The position numbers and the translations under genes are program-made. A DNA stretch of 64,000 nucleotides from Flavobacterium hungaricum (GTDB taxonomy: Bacteria > Bacteroidota > Bacteroidia > Flavobacteriales > Flavobacteriaceae). The stretch spans positions 682,001 through 746,000 of the forward strand of contig NZ_PRDM01000002.1 in the NCBI RefSeq assembly GCF_015182285.1, written 5' to 3'. This document shows positions 16,237-24,689 of the stretch, piece by piece. The notes under the pieces are model-generated. The model saw only the letters and a list, made by a program, of their open reading frames with translations. It made no database searches and was not told the DNA's origin. Within the stretch, counting starts at the first letter, position 1. Each line of letters starts with the position of its first letter.

Positions 16237-16803
16237 TTATTTTTTCTTTTCCTGCTTTTCTTTTTCTTTTTTTGCCTTTTCTTCCTCTTTTAATTTTTTC
16301 TCTTCTTCCTCCTTTTTTTCTAATTTTTCTTTTTCGGCTTTAGAGGTTTCTAATTCGTTTTTAAAGTCGGCAACTTTTTTAGAACTGTTTTCTAAATTCG
16401 TTTTGCTTTTGTTGAGTTTTTTTTCTGATTTCGCGGTTTTATTTTCGGCTTTTTCGATATTTTTTTGAAGATCCGGATTGTTTTCCTGTGATTGGTTTTT
16501 AAGAGCATTTAATTCCTCTTGATTCGTTTTTAAATCAGCTTCCAACTTGGCCGTTTTTTCTGCAAGTTTTTTATTGTTCTTTTCTTCTTTGGCTAATTTA
16601 TGTTCTGCAGATTGAATTTTATTAGTTTGATTAGCCATCATGTGTTTCATTTGCCATTGCTGATTTGCCATCGAACGCTCACGAGACCATTTTTCGTTTT
16701 GGGCATTCATCTGCTGGTGCATCATTCTGGCTTGATTATTAAATTGTGCAGAGGCAAAAAAAGGAAGTATAATTAATACTAATAAAATAAGGCGTGTTCT
16801 CAT
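16237..16803 (-). CDS. exported coiled-coil protein (paralogue of 15640-16191)
   Basis: A 188-residue protein with a signal peptide (MRTRLILLVLIILPFFASAQ), a Gln/Met/His-rich segment (MHQQMNAQNEKW, MANQQWQMKHMM) and a long Lys/Glu coiled coil with heptad-like spacing to the C-terminal KEKEKQEKKK. It is 45 bases upstream of its paralogue on the same strand. The opposite strand shows a long Phe/Ser-rich frame, a mirror of the Lys/Glu codons, not a gene. Function unknown; a structural periplasmic or metal-binding role (Met/His segment) is speculation. Confidence 0.7.
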   Translation of the reverse strand: MRTRLILLVLIILPFFASAQFNNQARMMHQQMNAQNEKWSRERSMANQQWQMKHMMANQTNKIQSAEHKLAKEEKNNKKLAEKTAKLEADLKTNQEELNALKNQSQENNPDLQKNIEKAENKTAKSEKKLNKSKTNLENSSKKVADFKNELETSKAEKEKLEKKEEEEKKLKEEEKAKKEKEKQEKKK

Positions 16804-16900
16804 GTTTTGTTTTTAAATCAGTTTTTTTGTTCTTCAAATATAGATTTATATTTTATAAAATTTACCAAAAAATATCTGATTAATTACTGATTTTAAAAGC

Positions 16901-16936
16901 AAAAACCCGACAGATTTTTAAAATCTGTCGGGTTTG
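16901..16936 (-). terminator. intrinsic terminator of ahcY
   Basis: A perfect 12-base inverted repeat (ACCCGACAGATTT / AAATCTGTCGGGT) with A and T runs at its sides, 50 bases beyond the ahcY stop on the minus strand. Confidence 0.85.
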
Positions 16937-16985
16937 ATATGAAATTTGAAGAAATCTGAAATCTAAACTCAGAAATCTAAAATTA

Positions 16986-18302
16986 TTAATATCTGTAGTA
17001 TTCTGGTTTGAATGGACCTTGAACGTCAACACCAATGTAAGCAGCTTGATCTTCACGAAGAACTTCTAGTTCAACGCCTAATTTAGCTAAGTGAAGAGCA
17101 GCAACTTTTTCGTCTAAATGTTTTGGTAACATATAAACTTCATTTTTGTAAGCTGCAGCATTGTTCCATAATTCGATTTGAGCCAAAGTCTGGTTTGTAA
17201 ATGAGTTACTCATTACAAAACTTGGGTGACCTGTAGCACAACCTAAGTTTACTAAACGACCTTCAGCCAAGATGATGATATCTTTACCAGCGATGTTGTA
17301 TTTGTCAACTTGTGGTTTGATTTCGATTTTAGACGCACCGTGGTTTTTGTTTAACCAAGCCATGTCGATTTCGTTATCAAAGTGTCCGATGTTACAAACA
17401 ACAGTTTTGTCTTTCATTTGCTCGAAATGACGTCCAAGAACGATATCTTTATTTCCTGTAGTGGTAATGATGATATCAGCATTAGCAATTACAGTATCTA
17501 ATTTTTTAACTTCGTAACCGTCCATTGCAGCTTGTAAAGCACAAATTGGATCGATTTCAGTAACAGTTACAATAGAACCAGCACCTCTAAAAGAAGCAGC
17601 AGTTCCTTTTCCTACGTCACCGTATCCACAAACGATTACTCTTTTTCCAGCTAACATTAAGTCAGTTGCACGACGTACAGCATCTACAGCAGATTCTTTA
17701 CATCCGTATTTGTTATCAAATTTAGATTTAGTAACAGAATCGTTAATGTTAATTGCAGGCATTGGAAGAGTTCCAGCTTTTACTCTTTCGTAAAGTCTGT
17801 GTACACCAGTTGTAGTTTCTTCAGAAAGACCTTTGATTCCAGGAACTAATTCTGGGTAACGATCGATAACCATGTTAGTTAAATCTCCACCGTCATCTAA
17901 GATCATGTTCAATGGTTTTCTGTCTTCACCAAAGAATAAAGTCTGCTCAATACACCAGTCAAATGAAGCTTCATCAAGACCTTTCCAAGCATAAACCGAG
18001 ATTCCAGCAGCAGCAATTGCAGCAGCAGCCTGATCCTGAGTAGAGAAAATGTTACAAGAAGACCAAGTAACTTCTGCACCAAGAGCAATTAAAGTTTCGA
18101 TCAAAACTGCCGTTTGGATAGTCATGTGAAGACATCCAGCGATACGAGCACCTTTAAGAGGCTGTTCGTCTTTATATTCAGCACGAAGTGCCATTAAACC
18201 TGGCATTTCAGCCTCAGCCAATTCAATTTCTTTTCTTCCCCAAGCTGCTAGAGAGATATCTTTTACTTTGAAAGCCACATATGGCGTAGTTGTAGTACTC
18301 AT
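16986..18302 (-). CDS. ahcY: adenosylhomocysteinase (S-adenosylhomocysteine hydrolase)
   Basis: A 438-residue cytoplasmic enzyme that splits S-adenosylhomocysteine to adenosine and homocysteine, keeping methyl transfer running. The substrate domain has [15 protein letters not shown] and [17 protein letters not shown]; the NAD-binding domain has [17 protein letters not shown]; the C terminus ends with the conserved ...[10 protein letters not shown] lysine/tyrosine tail that closes over the cofactor. Full length for the family. It is transcribed alone, with a promoter at 18336-18343 and a terminator at 16901-16936. Confidence 0.97.
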   Translation of the reverse strand: MSTTTTPYVAFKVKDISLAAWGRKEIELAEAEMPGLMALRAEYKDEQPLKGARIAGCLHMTIQTAVLIETLIALGAEVTWSSCNIFSTQDQAAAAIAAAGISVYAWKGLDEASFDWCIEQTLFFGEDRKPLNMILDDGGDLTNMVIDRYPELVPGIKGLSEETTTGVHRLYERVKAGTLPMPAININDSVTKSKFDNKYGCKESAVDAVRRATDLMLAGKRVIVCGYGDVGKGTAASFRGAGSIVTVTEIDPICALQAAMDGYEVKKLDTVIANADIIITTTGNKDIVLGRHFEQMKDKTVVCNIGHFDNEIDMAWLNKNHGASKIEIKPQVDKYNIAGKDIIILAEGRLVNLGCATGHPSFVMSNSFTNQTLAQIELWNNAAAYKNEVYMLPKHLDEKVAALHLAKLGVELEVLREDQAAYIGVDVQGPFKPEYYRY

Positions 18303-18609
18303 TTATAGTATATTTGTATAATTGTAAAATTTTTGCAAATTTACATAATAGCTTTTTATTTTTACTACTTTCTGTAAGATTTGTGAAATCTTTAATTTCT
18401 TAATCTCTAGAATGTTAGTTTAAGAATGTTTTTTAACTATATAAGTGATATAAGTTCATTTAAAAAAGATTCTTAAATGTATCTTTGCTTTTCTTAAAGT
18501 GCAGATTTAGTACAGATACTTAAATTTACTTGATAAATATTTTAGACCCAAAATTATATTCTCTTATATAACTTATATGGTTTAATAAAAAAACAACAAA
18601 CAGTTCAAA
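18303..18609. other. intergenic region with inverted-repeat element between ahcY and PPTase
   Basis: A 307-base gap between divergent genes. It holds the ahcY promoter and an element with arms 18435-18465 (AACTATATAAGTGATATAAG ...) and 18563-18583 (CTTATATAACTTATATGGTT...), 18 of 20 positions complementary, enclosing about 100 bases of AT-rich sequence. The same arms, better conserved, occur at 54879-55032. No coding frame is credible here. Confidence 0.75.
18336..18343 (-). promoter_or_regulatory. ahcY: promoter -7 element for ahcY
   Basis: Reads TAAATTTG on the minus strand (consensus TAnnTTTG). Transcription would begin near 18329, about 27 bases before the ahcY start. The -33 element is unclear. 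Confidence 0.6.
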
Positions 18610-19242
18610 ATGCCTCTATTTCAAACGATACAATGCAACGAAAATACCAAAATTTTAATTTGGAAGATTACCGAATCTTTTGACGAATTGTACAGTCAGG
18701 TAACTTTAAAAGAAAAAACACAGCGCAGATTGGACGGAATGAAATCTGAAATGCACCAGCGTGCTTTTTTAAGTGTTCGGATGCTTATTCAGGAAATGGG
18801 CTTTACGGATAAAGATTTGCATTATGATGAGTTTGGGAAACCTTATTTTGATTGTCACAATTATATTTCGATAACACATTCTTATAATTATGCTGCGATA
18901 ATTATTAGCGAAGAAGCGGTTGGAATTGACATGGAATTGCAGCGCGAAAAAATCATCAGAATTGCTGATAAGTTTACAGATTATGAATGTATTTACTTAG
19001 AGCCGGATTTTACAGAAGAATATATTAAAAAACTGACCGTAATCTGGGGCGCAAAAGAAGCTATTTTTAAAATCAGAAACGAAAAAGGAATAAGTTTTAA
19101 GGATCATATTCGCGTAGAAGATTTTTCGCTTTCTGAAACACAGACAGCAGCCAGTTTATATTTTGATGATCTAATAAAAGATTTTTATGTGCATTATCTC
19201 GAAATTGAGAATTTCACATTGGTTTATGCCTTTGAGAAGTAA
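18610..19242 (+). CDS. 4'-phosphopantetheinyl transferase
   Basis: A 210-residue Sfp/AcpT-type enzyme that loads phosphopantetheine from CoA onto acyl or peptidyl carrier proteins. The magnesium-binding motif is GIDMELQ (Asp107, Glu109) and the catalytic motif WGAKEAIFK (Trp146, Lys149, Glu150). Length is between the AcpS and Sfp groups, as usual for Bacteroidota. No carrier protein gene lies in this window, so the partner is unknown. It starts at an ATG 27 bases after the right arm of an inverted-repeat element, whose sequence may form its leader. Confidence 0.9.
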   Translation: MPLFQTIQCNENTKILIWKITESFDELYSQVTLKEKTQRRLDGMKSEMHQRAFLSVRMLIQEMGFTDKDLHYDEFGKPYFDCHNYISITHSYNYAAIIISEEAVGIDMELQREKIIRIADKFTDYECIYLEPDFTEEYIKKLTVIWGAKEAIFKIRNEKGISFKDHIRVEDFSLSETQTAASLYFDDLIKDFYVHYLEIENFTLVYAFEK

Positions 19243-19285
19243 AATTTAAGCAATAGTTTTCGTCACAGTTGTCATTTAAAGAAAT

Positions 19286-19340
19286 GAGAAATCACACTAG
19301 AAATTCGATAACAGTGCGTAAATCCCGAGTGTGATTTCTC
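19286..19340. terminator. hairpin between convergent PPTase and haemoglobin genes
   Basis: Perfect 13-base inverted arms GAGAAATCACACT (19286-19298) and AGTGTGATTTCTC (19328-19340) with a 29-base loop. There is no long T run, so this may be a palindromic repeat acting as a weak terminator or RNA-stability element rather than a classic terminator. Confidence 0.55.
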
Positions 19341-19367
19341 GTTTGTAGAAATTGAAACTAAACTTAT

Positions 19368-19766
19368 TCAAACTTCGCTTTCTTTTTGGCGATGTTTAAA
19401 CATGCTCATAAATAAGAAAGTGCTCATTTTTCTGGCACGTCTTTTTAAAGTATCAGCATTTTCGCCTTCAAAATACTCATCTATAGTTTGAAACCAATGA
19501 TTTAACCAGATTCCGAACTCATTTGAAGTTATTTTTTCGTCAAAGTGTGCATCGACTTCATTATGAACAGCATGCGGATTTCCTTTGTATTTGCGAACAC
19601 CAAAAAGATTGGTTTCCCAAAAATCAGTTAGTTTTTCGAGATGTGCCTCCCAATCAGAAATCATTTCATTAAAATAAAAGCCGATTTCTTCATCGGCTCT
19701 TATTTTATCGTAGAAATGATTTACTAAAAAAGCGACATCAGTTCTATTTTCTATTTGTTTTTTCAC
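19368..19766 (-). CDS. group III truncated haemoglobin
   Basis: A 132-residue globin of the group III truncated type. Aromatic and proline motifs match: NHFYDKI at the N terminus, ISDWEAHLEKLTDFWETNLFG for the distal helices, YKGNPHAVH with His68 as the likely proximal haem ligand, and WLNHWFQTIDEYFEG. Group III proteins bind oxygen or nitric oxide and are often linked to nitrosative stress. The stop overlaps the start region of the adjacent membrane protein gene by 4 bases (ATGA), so the two are translationally coupled; a Crp-type regulator is next. Confidence 0.88.
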   Translation of the reverse strand: MKKQIENRTDVAFLVNHFYDKIRADEEIGFYFNEMISDWEAHLEKLTDFWETNLFGVRKYKGNPHAVHNEVDAHFDEKITSNEFGIWLNHWFQTIDEYFEGENADTLKRRARKMSTFLFMSMFKHRQKESEV

Positions 19767-20050
19767 AGAAGTAATGTGTTTACTAAAATAAATGCTACAC
19801 TTAAAATTGAGCTAAGAATTAAAAGATTAAAAACCACTTTGTGTTTCATTTGAGCCAAAATTGAAGTATTGACAAAGATACAAGCTAAAACAATAATTGC
19901 CAGCTGCACCATTTGAAGAAGAGAAGTTCCGTTTGCTAAAACATACATTGCAGCGGCGCCTCCTAAACAGCTTTGTCCAATTACAGCCATTGCTGCAGAA
20001 CCCATATAATTTCTATTGAAAATGTCGAATGTTGTTTGGTATAGTGTCAT
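19763..20050 (-). CDS. small membrane protein coupled to truncated haemoglobin
   Basis: With the start at 20050 the product has 95 residues (MTLYQTTFDIFNRNYMGSAA), removing 22 residues of the longer frame. It has three likely membrane helices (AAMAVIGQSCLGGAAAMYVL; MVQLAIIVLACIFVNTSIL; VVFNLLILSSILSVAFILVNTL). No family name recognised. Translation is coupled to the haemoglobin gene (4-base overlap), and it has a palindromic operator-like site 59 bases upstream. A role in the same nitric-oxide or low-oxygen response is inference from context. Confidence 0.7.
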   Translation of the reverse strand: MTLYQTTFDIFNRNYMGSAAMAVIGQSCLGGAAAMYVLANGTSLLQMVQLAIIVLACIFVNTSILAQMKHKVVFNLLILSSILSVAFILVNTLLL

Positions 20051-20100
20051 GATATTCAGATTTTTATATGACAAAGATACGCCTGTAATACAGCTGCGTT

Positions 20101-20118
20101 TTATGATTAAAATCATAA
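20101..20118. promoter_or_regulatory. palindromic Crp/Fnr-type operator
   Basis: Perfect inverted repeat TTATGATT-AA-AATCATAA. It lies about 59 bases upstream of the small membrane protein start at 20050 and 14 bases beyond the stop of the Crp-family regulator gene. Size and symmetry match a dimeric Crp/Fnr binding site, most simply for the neighbouring regulator. Confidence 0.6.
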
Positions 20119-20131
20119 AATGAGAATTTTT

Positions 20132-20728
20132 TTATCGGTATACTTTTCGGTTAATAATCTTCAATTCTCCTTTTTTTTCCAAAGCCTTAATTGCTCTAAT
20201 AACCGTTTCTACACGCAGACCAGTTAAATCTCCAATCTGCTGTCTCGTAAAATTGATGAGGTATCCGTTTTGATCTTTTTGAAAATTGAAATAAGCAATT
20301 CCGTGATCGATTAATTTTAAAACCCGATGTTCTGGTTCGTGTGTCGAAATTTCGGCTGCCATAACCGACTTATAATACAATCGCTGCGCTAAATTTTCAA
20401 TAATCTGAATGCTTATTTTGGGATTTTGTTCTAGAAGTTTCATGAAGTTATCTTTTGAAAGAATAAAAATCACGGTATTATCTACAGCAATAGCATTGGC
20501 AGGATATTTTTGATTTAGAAATAACGGCGGTTCTCCAAACGACTGTCCTCCATAAAATATACCTTGAATAAATTCTCTTCCATCATCATTGTAATTGCTC
20601 ATTTTTACTTCACCAGAAATGATTTGGTAGTAGTTTAATGGTAGATTTCCTTCTTCAAAAATAATATCATTTTTATCGAACGATTTTTTTATGACGTCAT
20701 ATTTTTCTAATAATTCGACTGCAATCAT
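20132..20728 (-). CDS. Crp/Fnr family transcriptional regulator
   Basis: A 198-residue protein with an N-terminal cyclic-nucleotide-binding-type beta-roll (residues 15-125) and a C-terminal winged helix with recognition helix RQQIGDLTGLRVETVIRAIK (about 165-184). It has no cysteines, so it is not an iron-sulfur FNR; a haem- or other ligand-sensing DNR-like role is possible. It stands next to a truncated haemoglobin operon carrying a palindrome of the right size, so it probably controls that operon. The effector ligand cannot be read from sequence. Confidence 0.88.
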   Translation of the reverse strand: MIAVELLEKYDVIKKSFDKNDIIFEEGNLPLNYYQIISGEVKMSNYNDDGREFIQGIFYGGQSFGEPPLFLNQKYPANAIAVDNTVIFILSKDNFMKLLEQNPKISIQIIENLAQRLYYKSVMAAEISTHEPEHRVLKLIDHGIAYFNFQKDQNGYLINFTRQQIGDLTGLRVETVIRAIKALEKKGELKIINRKVYR

Positions 20729-20760
20729 AAGGTAGTATTTAAGTGGTCAAAGGCATTAGG

Positions 20761-20768
20761 CAAATATA
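20761..20768 (-). promoter_or_regulatory. promoter -7 element for the Crp-family regulator
   Basis: Reads TATATTTG on the minus strand, with a predicted start near 20754, about 26 bases before the ATG at 20728. The -33 element is not obvious. Confidence 0.55.
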
Positions 20769-20821
20769 ATTTATTCGAAATAGTTCTTCTGCATAAAAAA
20801 ACTTTTACTTTTACAGCCATT

Positions 20822-21550
20822 ATGCAAGAACAAATACCTACGATTCTACAACAAATTTTAAAGGCTAAAAGTAACGGTCAAAAATTGCTGGCAGTCTTAT
20901 TGGATCCGGATAAAATTATATTGGAAAATTTAGATCATTTAATTGATAAAATTAATAAGTCGCCCGCCACGCATATTTTTGTTGGAGGAAGTATTGTTCA
21001 AAATAATATTTTAGAAGAATTAATTGCTTCATTAAAGCAAAAAACAAATCTGCCGGTTATTTTATTCCCTGGAGATCCTTCGCAGATTTCTCCACATGCA
21101 GATGGTATTTTGTTTTTATCATTATTGTCTGGCCGCAATCCGGATTATCTAATAGAATATCAGGTTCAGGCAGCACCGATTTTAAAAAAGACAAACCTTG
21201 AAGTAATTTCTACAGGCTATATTTTGATAGAAAGCGGTAACGAAACTGCTGTTGCCCGTGTAAGTAAAACAAAACCTTTAAGCCGTGAAAATCTAAATTT
21301 GGTTTTGGCAACAGCTCTGGCAGGAGAAATGCTTGGCAATAGACTGATTTACTTGGAAGCAGGAAGCGGGGCTCAAAAACCAGTACCGCTAAAAATGATT
21401 GAAACGATTTCTCAAAATGTTGAAATTCCTGTAATTGTTGGTGGAGGAATTGTAGATTTGCACGGAATTCAGAATGCATACCAAGCTGGAGCGGATTTAG
21501 TTGTTATAGGAACAGCCTTTGAAAATAACAGCCGCTTTTTTGAGTTATAA
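20822..21550 (+). CDS. PcrB/geranylgeranylglyceryl phosphate synthase family protein
   Basis: A 242-residue TIM-barrel prenyltransferase of the GGGP synthase/PcrB family, which joins a prenyl diphosphate to glycerol-1-phosphate, the first step of ether-lipid formation in Archaea and of related lipids in some bacteria. The signature strands are AVLLDPDKI at the start, HIFVGGSIVQN, LILFPGDPSQ and VPVIVGGGIV...GADLVVIGTAF. Members from Flavobacteria are known to belong to this family. Chain length of the prenyl donor is not readable here. It is followed after 21 bases by a pnuC-type gene, so they may be co-transcribed. Confidence 0.88.
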   Translation: MQEQIPTILQQILKAKSNGQKLLAVLLDPDKIILENLDHLIDKINKSPATHIFVGGSIVQNNILEELIASLKQKTNLPVILFPGDPSQISPHADGILFLSLLSGRNPDYLIEYQVQAAPILKKTNLEVISTGYILIESGNETAVARVSKTKPLSRENLNLVLATALAGEMLGNRLIYLEAGSGAQKPVPLKMIETISQNVEIPVIVGGGIVDLHGIQNAYQAGADLVVIGTAFENNSRFFEL

Positions 21551-21571
21551 TTACAAACCAAAAACTTCCAA

Positions 21572-22195
21572 ATGATAGATTTTTTTCTCAACAGTTATAA
21601 AAATGCTCCGTTATGGCATATTGCTTTAGAGTTTATAACTTTTGTCTGTGGCATTTTGAGTGTTTGGTTTGCAAAAAAAGAAAATATCTGGGCTTATCCA
21701 ACAGGATTAATCGCTACCGCAATATCAGTTTATTTGCTTTATATAGCAGGTTACATGGGCGATATGATTATTAATTTCTATTTCTCAATAATGAGTATTT
21801 ACGGCTGGTATGTGTGGGCAAAAGGAGGAACAGCGACAGAAAATTTGCCCATTACCCGTACAACTGATAATGAAAAAATAATCGGAATCTTACTATTTAT
21901 TGTAACCGTTTTTGTAGTTTTCGGTATTTATAAATACTTTGGACGTAAAATAGAACTGGATAATTATGTTGATATGATTTCGTCTGGAATATTTTTTGCA
22001 GGAATGTGGTATATGGCCAGAAAAAAAATAGAAAACTGGACACTTTGGATTATGGGTGATATTATTGTTGTGCCTCTTTATGCTTATCGCGGTTTAGGGA
22101 TGCTGTCACTTCAATATATAATTTTTACAATTTTGGCTATTACAGCTTATTTAGAATGGAGAAAAATCTTAGACAGCAAAAAACAACAATCATAA
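21572..22195 (+). CDS. PnuC/PnuT-type vitamin transporter
   Basis: A 207-residue inner-membrane protein with seven or so membrane helices and the PnuC-family core FYFSIMSIYGWYVW and MWYMARKKIENW. PnuC proteins carry nicotinamide riboside; the related PnuT proteins of Bacteroidota are thought to carry thiamine. The next gene begins inside it (40-base overlap) and encodes a NadR-kinase-like domain, which favours nicotinamide riboside uptake and trapping by phosphorylation. However, a thiamine-type TonB receptor under a TPP riboswitch lies just downstream, so thiamine cannot be excluded. Confidence 0.8.
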   Translation: MIDFFLNSYKNAPLWHIALEFITFVCGILSVWFAKKENIWAYPTGLIATAISVYLLYIAGYMGDMIINFYFSIMSIYGWYVWAKGGTATENLPITRTTDNEKIIGILLFIVTVFVVFGIYKYFGRKIELDNYVDMISSGIFFAGMWYMARKKIENWTLWIMGDIIVVPLYAYRGLGMLSLQYIIFTILAITAYLEWRKILDSKKQQS

Positions 22196-24270
22196 AAATT
22201 GCCTTGTTTGGTCCCGAAAGTACGGGAAAAACAACTTTAGCAAAACAGCTTGCCGCATATTATGAAACCGAATGGGTTCCAGAATTTGCGCGCAATTACC
22301 TGCAGGAGAAATGGGAAGAAAACCAGCATGTTTGTGCGGCAGAAGATATGATGCCGATTGCTTACGGACAGACTGCCCTTGAAAATGAAAAACTAGAAAC
22401 AGCTGTAAAATATTTGTTTTGTGATACCAATTTGATGGTAACTAAAGTTTTCTCTGAGATGTATTACGGATTTTGTGATCCATTGCTGCATGAGGCTGCG
22501 CTGAAACATGAGTATGATTTATTCTTTTTGACAGATATTGATGTTCCTTGGGAAAAAGATGACATTAGAGATACCCCAAACGGACGAGAAACAGTGTTTT
22601 CTAAATTTAAACAAACGTTAATAGATACTAATAAGCCTTTTGTAACCTTATCTGGAGATAAAGAATGTCGATTAGCAAAGGCTGTCAGCATTATCAAAAA
22701 TTTGACTTTAGCAAAAGAGAAAGGTTTCTCATCAAATGATTTTGTAGAAATTTATAATCACGGAACTGATTTTGACAATGTTTTTAAACAACTAGAAATT
22801 TTTGAAAACGGAATTCCAAAAAGTTATCTGCTAAGTCCAGCAACAGTTAATGATGGAATTTTAAGTCTTTCTGAAGCTCAGTTTCAAGAAAAAGCCGCTT
22901 TTTACGATAGTCAAAAATCAAAAATTAAACTTAAAAAATTCGTTCCAGCCTCTGGTGCTGCGAGCAGAATGTTCAAATTTTTAATAGCATTTTTAAACGA
23001 TTTTGATCTCAATAAAGAAACTATAAATGCTTATATAAATAGAAAAAAAGACAGTGAACTCCCGATTTTTATAGTCGCAATGGAGAAGTTTCCTTTCTTT
23101 AAAGCTGTAGATAAAAAGCTCAGAGAAATATACCTAGATTTTGATTCTTTGGACAGAGATCAGAAGAATTATTATTTTATAAAATTACTGCTTTCTTCAG
23201 ATTATTTCGATTTTGCAAATAAACCAAAGGCAGTTCTGCCATTTCACGAATATAAATCACATATTGCGATTCCGATAGAGGAGCACTTGAACGAATGTGT
23301 TCATTATGCCGCTTCTGGAGAGATTTCTAATCTTCATTTTACGATTTCTGAGGCACATCAGGATTTGTTCGAAAATGCGATTTCGCAGCTTAAACAAAAA
23401 ATTGAAAATGAGTCCCAAATAGAAATAAATGTTTCTTACTCTTATCAAAGTAAAAGAACAGATTCGGTTACGGTAGATTTAAAAAACAAATTAGTCAGAG
23501 ATAAAAACGACAAAATAGTTTTTAGACCGGGAGGACATGGAGCATTAATTGAGAACTTGAATAGGTTAGATGCCGATGTTATTTTTATAAAAAATATAGA
23601 CAATGTAATCCAAAATCATATTGATAAAACTACATTGTATAAAAAGGGATTAGCAGGAATTTTGATTACTGTTCAGCAGCGCATTTTTGAATATCTAAAG
23701 GCTATCGAAAAGAATGAATTTAGAAAAGAGGATATTGCTGTTATTTCTTTATTTCTAAAAGAAAAGCTGAATACAGAGGTGCCAAGAGATTTTAATAAAT
23801 TTACGTTAGAGAATCAAATTGAGAAAATCAAAGAACTTCTAAATAGACCAATTCGTGTTTGCGGTATGGTGAAAAATGAAGGAGAACCTGGCGGAGGTCC
23901 GTTTTGGGTGATGAATGATAAAGGAGTTACTTCGCTTCAGATTGTAGAAAGTTCTCAGGTTGATTTGACCAATAAAAAGCAACAGGAAATTTTAGCCGAA
24001 GCAACCCATTTTAACCCTGTGGATTTGGTCTGCGGGATTAAAAATTATAAAGGAGAACGATTTAACCTGCAGGAATTCGTAGACGAAAAAGCAGGTTTTA
24101 TTGTAGAAAAAAGTGTAGACGGAAAGATCGTGAAAAGTTACGAATTACCAGGTTTATGGAATGGATCTATGGCAAACTGGCTGACAGTTTTTGTGGCTGT
24201 GCCTTTGATTACTTTTAACCCTGTAAAAACTGTAAATGATTTATTAAAACCGGCACATCAGCCGCAATAA
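22156..24270 (+). CDS. NadR-type kinase domain fused to DUF4301
   Basis: A 704-residue fusion. Residues 13-190 are a P-loop kinase of the NadR ribosylnicotinamide kinase type (GPESTGKTT at 19-27, EWVPEFARNYL, DTNLMV, FLTDIDVPWEKDDIRD). Residues about 200-700 match DUF4301 in length and layout, with VPASGAASRM (263-272) and FRPGGHGALIENL (from 456), which recall the nucleotide loop and PPGHG region of UDP-sugar pyrophosphorylase-like enzymes. No stop or frameshift separates the parts. The gene overlaps the upstream pnuC-type gene by 40 bases. Role: the kinase would phosphorylate a vitamin or nucleoside; DUF4301 role is unknown. Confidence 0.8.
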   Translation: MEKNLRQQKTTIIKIALFGPESTGKTTLAKQLAAYYETEWVPEFARNYLQEKWEENQHVCAAEDMMPIAYGQTALENEKLETAVKYLFCDTNLMVTKVFSEMYYGFCDPLLHEAALKHEYDLFFLTDIDVPWEKDDIRDTPNGRETVFSKFKQTLIDTNKPFVTLSGDKECRLAKAVSIIKNLTLAKEKGFSSNDFVEIYNHGTDFDNVFKQLEIFENGIPKSYLLSPATVNDGILSLSEAQFQEKAAFYDSQKSKIKLKKFVPASGAASRMFKFLIAFLNDFDLNKETINAYINRKKDSELPIFIVAMEKFPFFKAVDKKLREIYLDFDSLDRDQKNYYFIKLLLSSDYFDFANKPKAVLPFHEYKSHIAIPIEEHLNECVHYAASGEISNLHFTISEAHQDLFENAISQLKQKIENESQIEINVSYSYQSKRTDSVTVDLKNKLVRDKNDKIVFRPGGHGALIENLNRLDADVIFIKNIDNVIQNHIDKTTLYKKGLAGILITVQQRIFEYLKAIEKNEFRKEDIAVISLFLKEKLNTEVPRDFNKFTLENQIEKIKELLNRPIRVCGMVKNEGEPGGGPFWVMNDKGVTSLQIVESSQVDLTNKKQQEILAEATHFNPVDLVCGIKNYKGERFNLQEFVDEKAGFIVEKSVDGKIVKSYELPGLWNGSMANWLTVFVAVPLITFNPVKTVNDLLKPAHQPQ

Positions 24271-24272
24271 AT

Positions 24273-24677
24273 ATGGATGCAGAAAAAATCATATCAGAGC
24301 TAAGTTTTAAAGCCGTGCGAAGCAGTGGCGCGGGCGGACAAAACGTGAACAAAGTTTCATCAAAAGTTGTTTTGTCTTTTGATTTGAATGCTTCTCAATC
24401 TTTATCTGATGAAGAGAAACAGCTTTTACAGCATAACATTGCCGCAAGATTAACAACCGAAAACATTCTGATTTTAAACTGCGACGAAGATCGAAGTCAG
24501 CTTAAAAACAAAGATATCGTTATAAAGCGATTTTTAGAAATTATAAAAAAAGGATTGTTTGTTCCTAAAGTTCGTAAGGCAACCAAAATTCCAAAATCAG
24601 TAATCAAAAAAAGAATTAAAGAGAAAAAGAATCTTTCTGAGATTAAACAATCTCGTAGAAAACCAGATTTAGAGTAA
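24273..24677 (+). CDS. arfB: ArfB-type peptidyl-tRNA hydrolase (ribosome rescue)
   Basis: A 134-residue protein that hydrolyses peptidyl-tRNA on stalled ribosomes. The catalytic GGQ (Gly21, Gly22, Gln23 in SSGAGGQNVNKVSS) and the long basic C-terminal tail (KVRKATKIPKSVIKKRIKEK), which enters the mRNA channel, are both present. Length fits ArfB (YaeJ). It starts 2 bases after the upstream gene, so it is the last gene of the pcrB-pnuC-kinase transcript. A hairpin follows it at 24690-24729. Confidence 0.92.
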   Translation: MDAEKIISELSFKAVRSSGAGGQNVNKVSSKVVLSFDLNASQSLSDEEKQLLQHNIAARLTTENILILNCDEDRSQLKNKDIVIKRFLEIIKKGLFVPKVRKATKIPKSVIKKRIKEKKNLSEIKQSRRKPDLE

Positions 24678-24689
24678 ATCTTAATTTTT

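Noticed and set aside
16142..16468. Phe/Ser-rich frame opposite the coiled-coil genes
   Set aside because: It is the mirror of Lys/Glu-rich codons (AAA/GAA become TTT/TTC); no start context or promoter.
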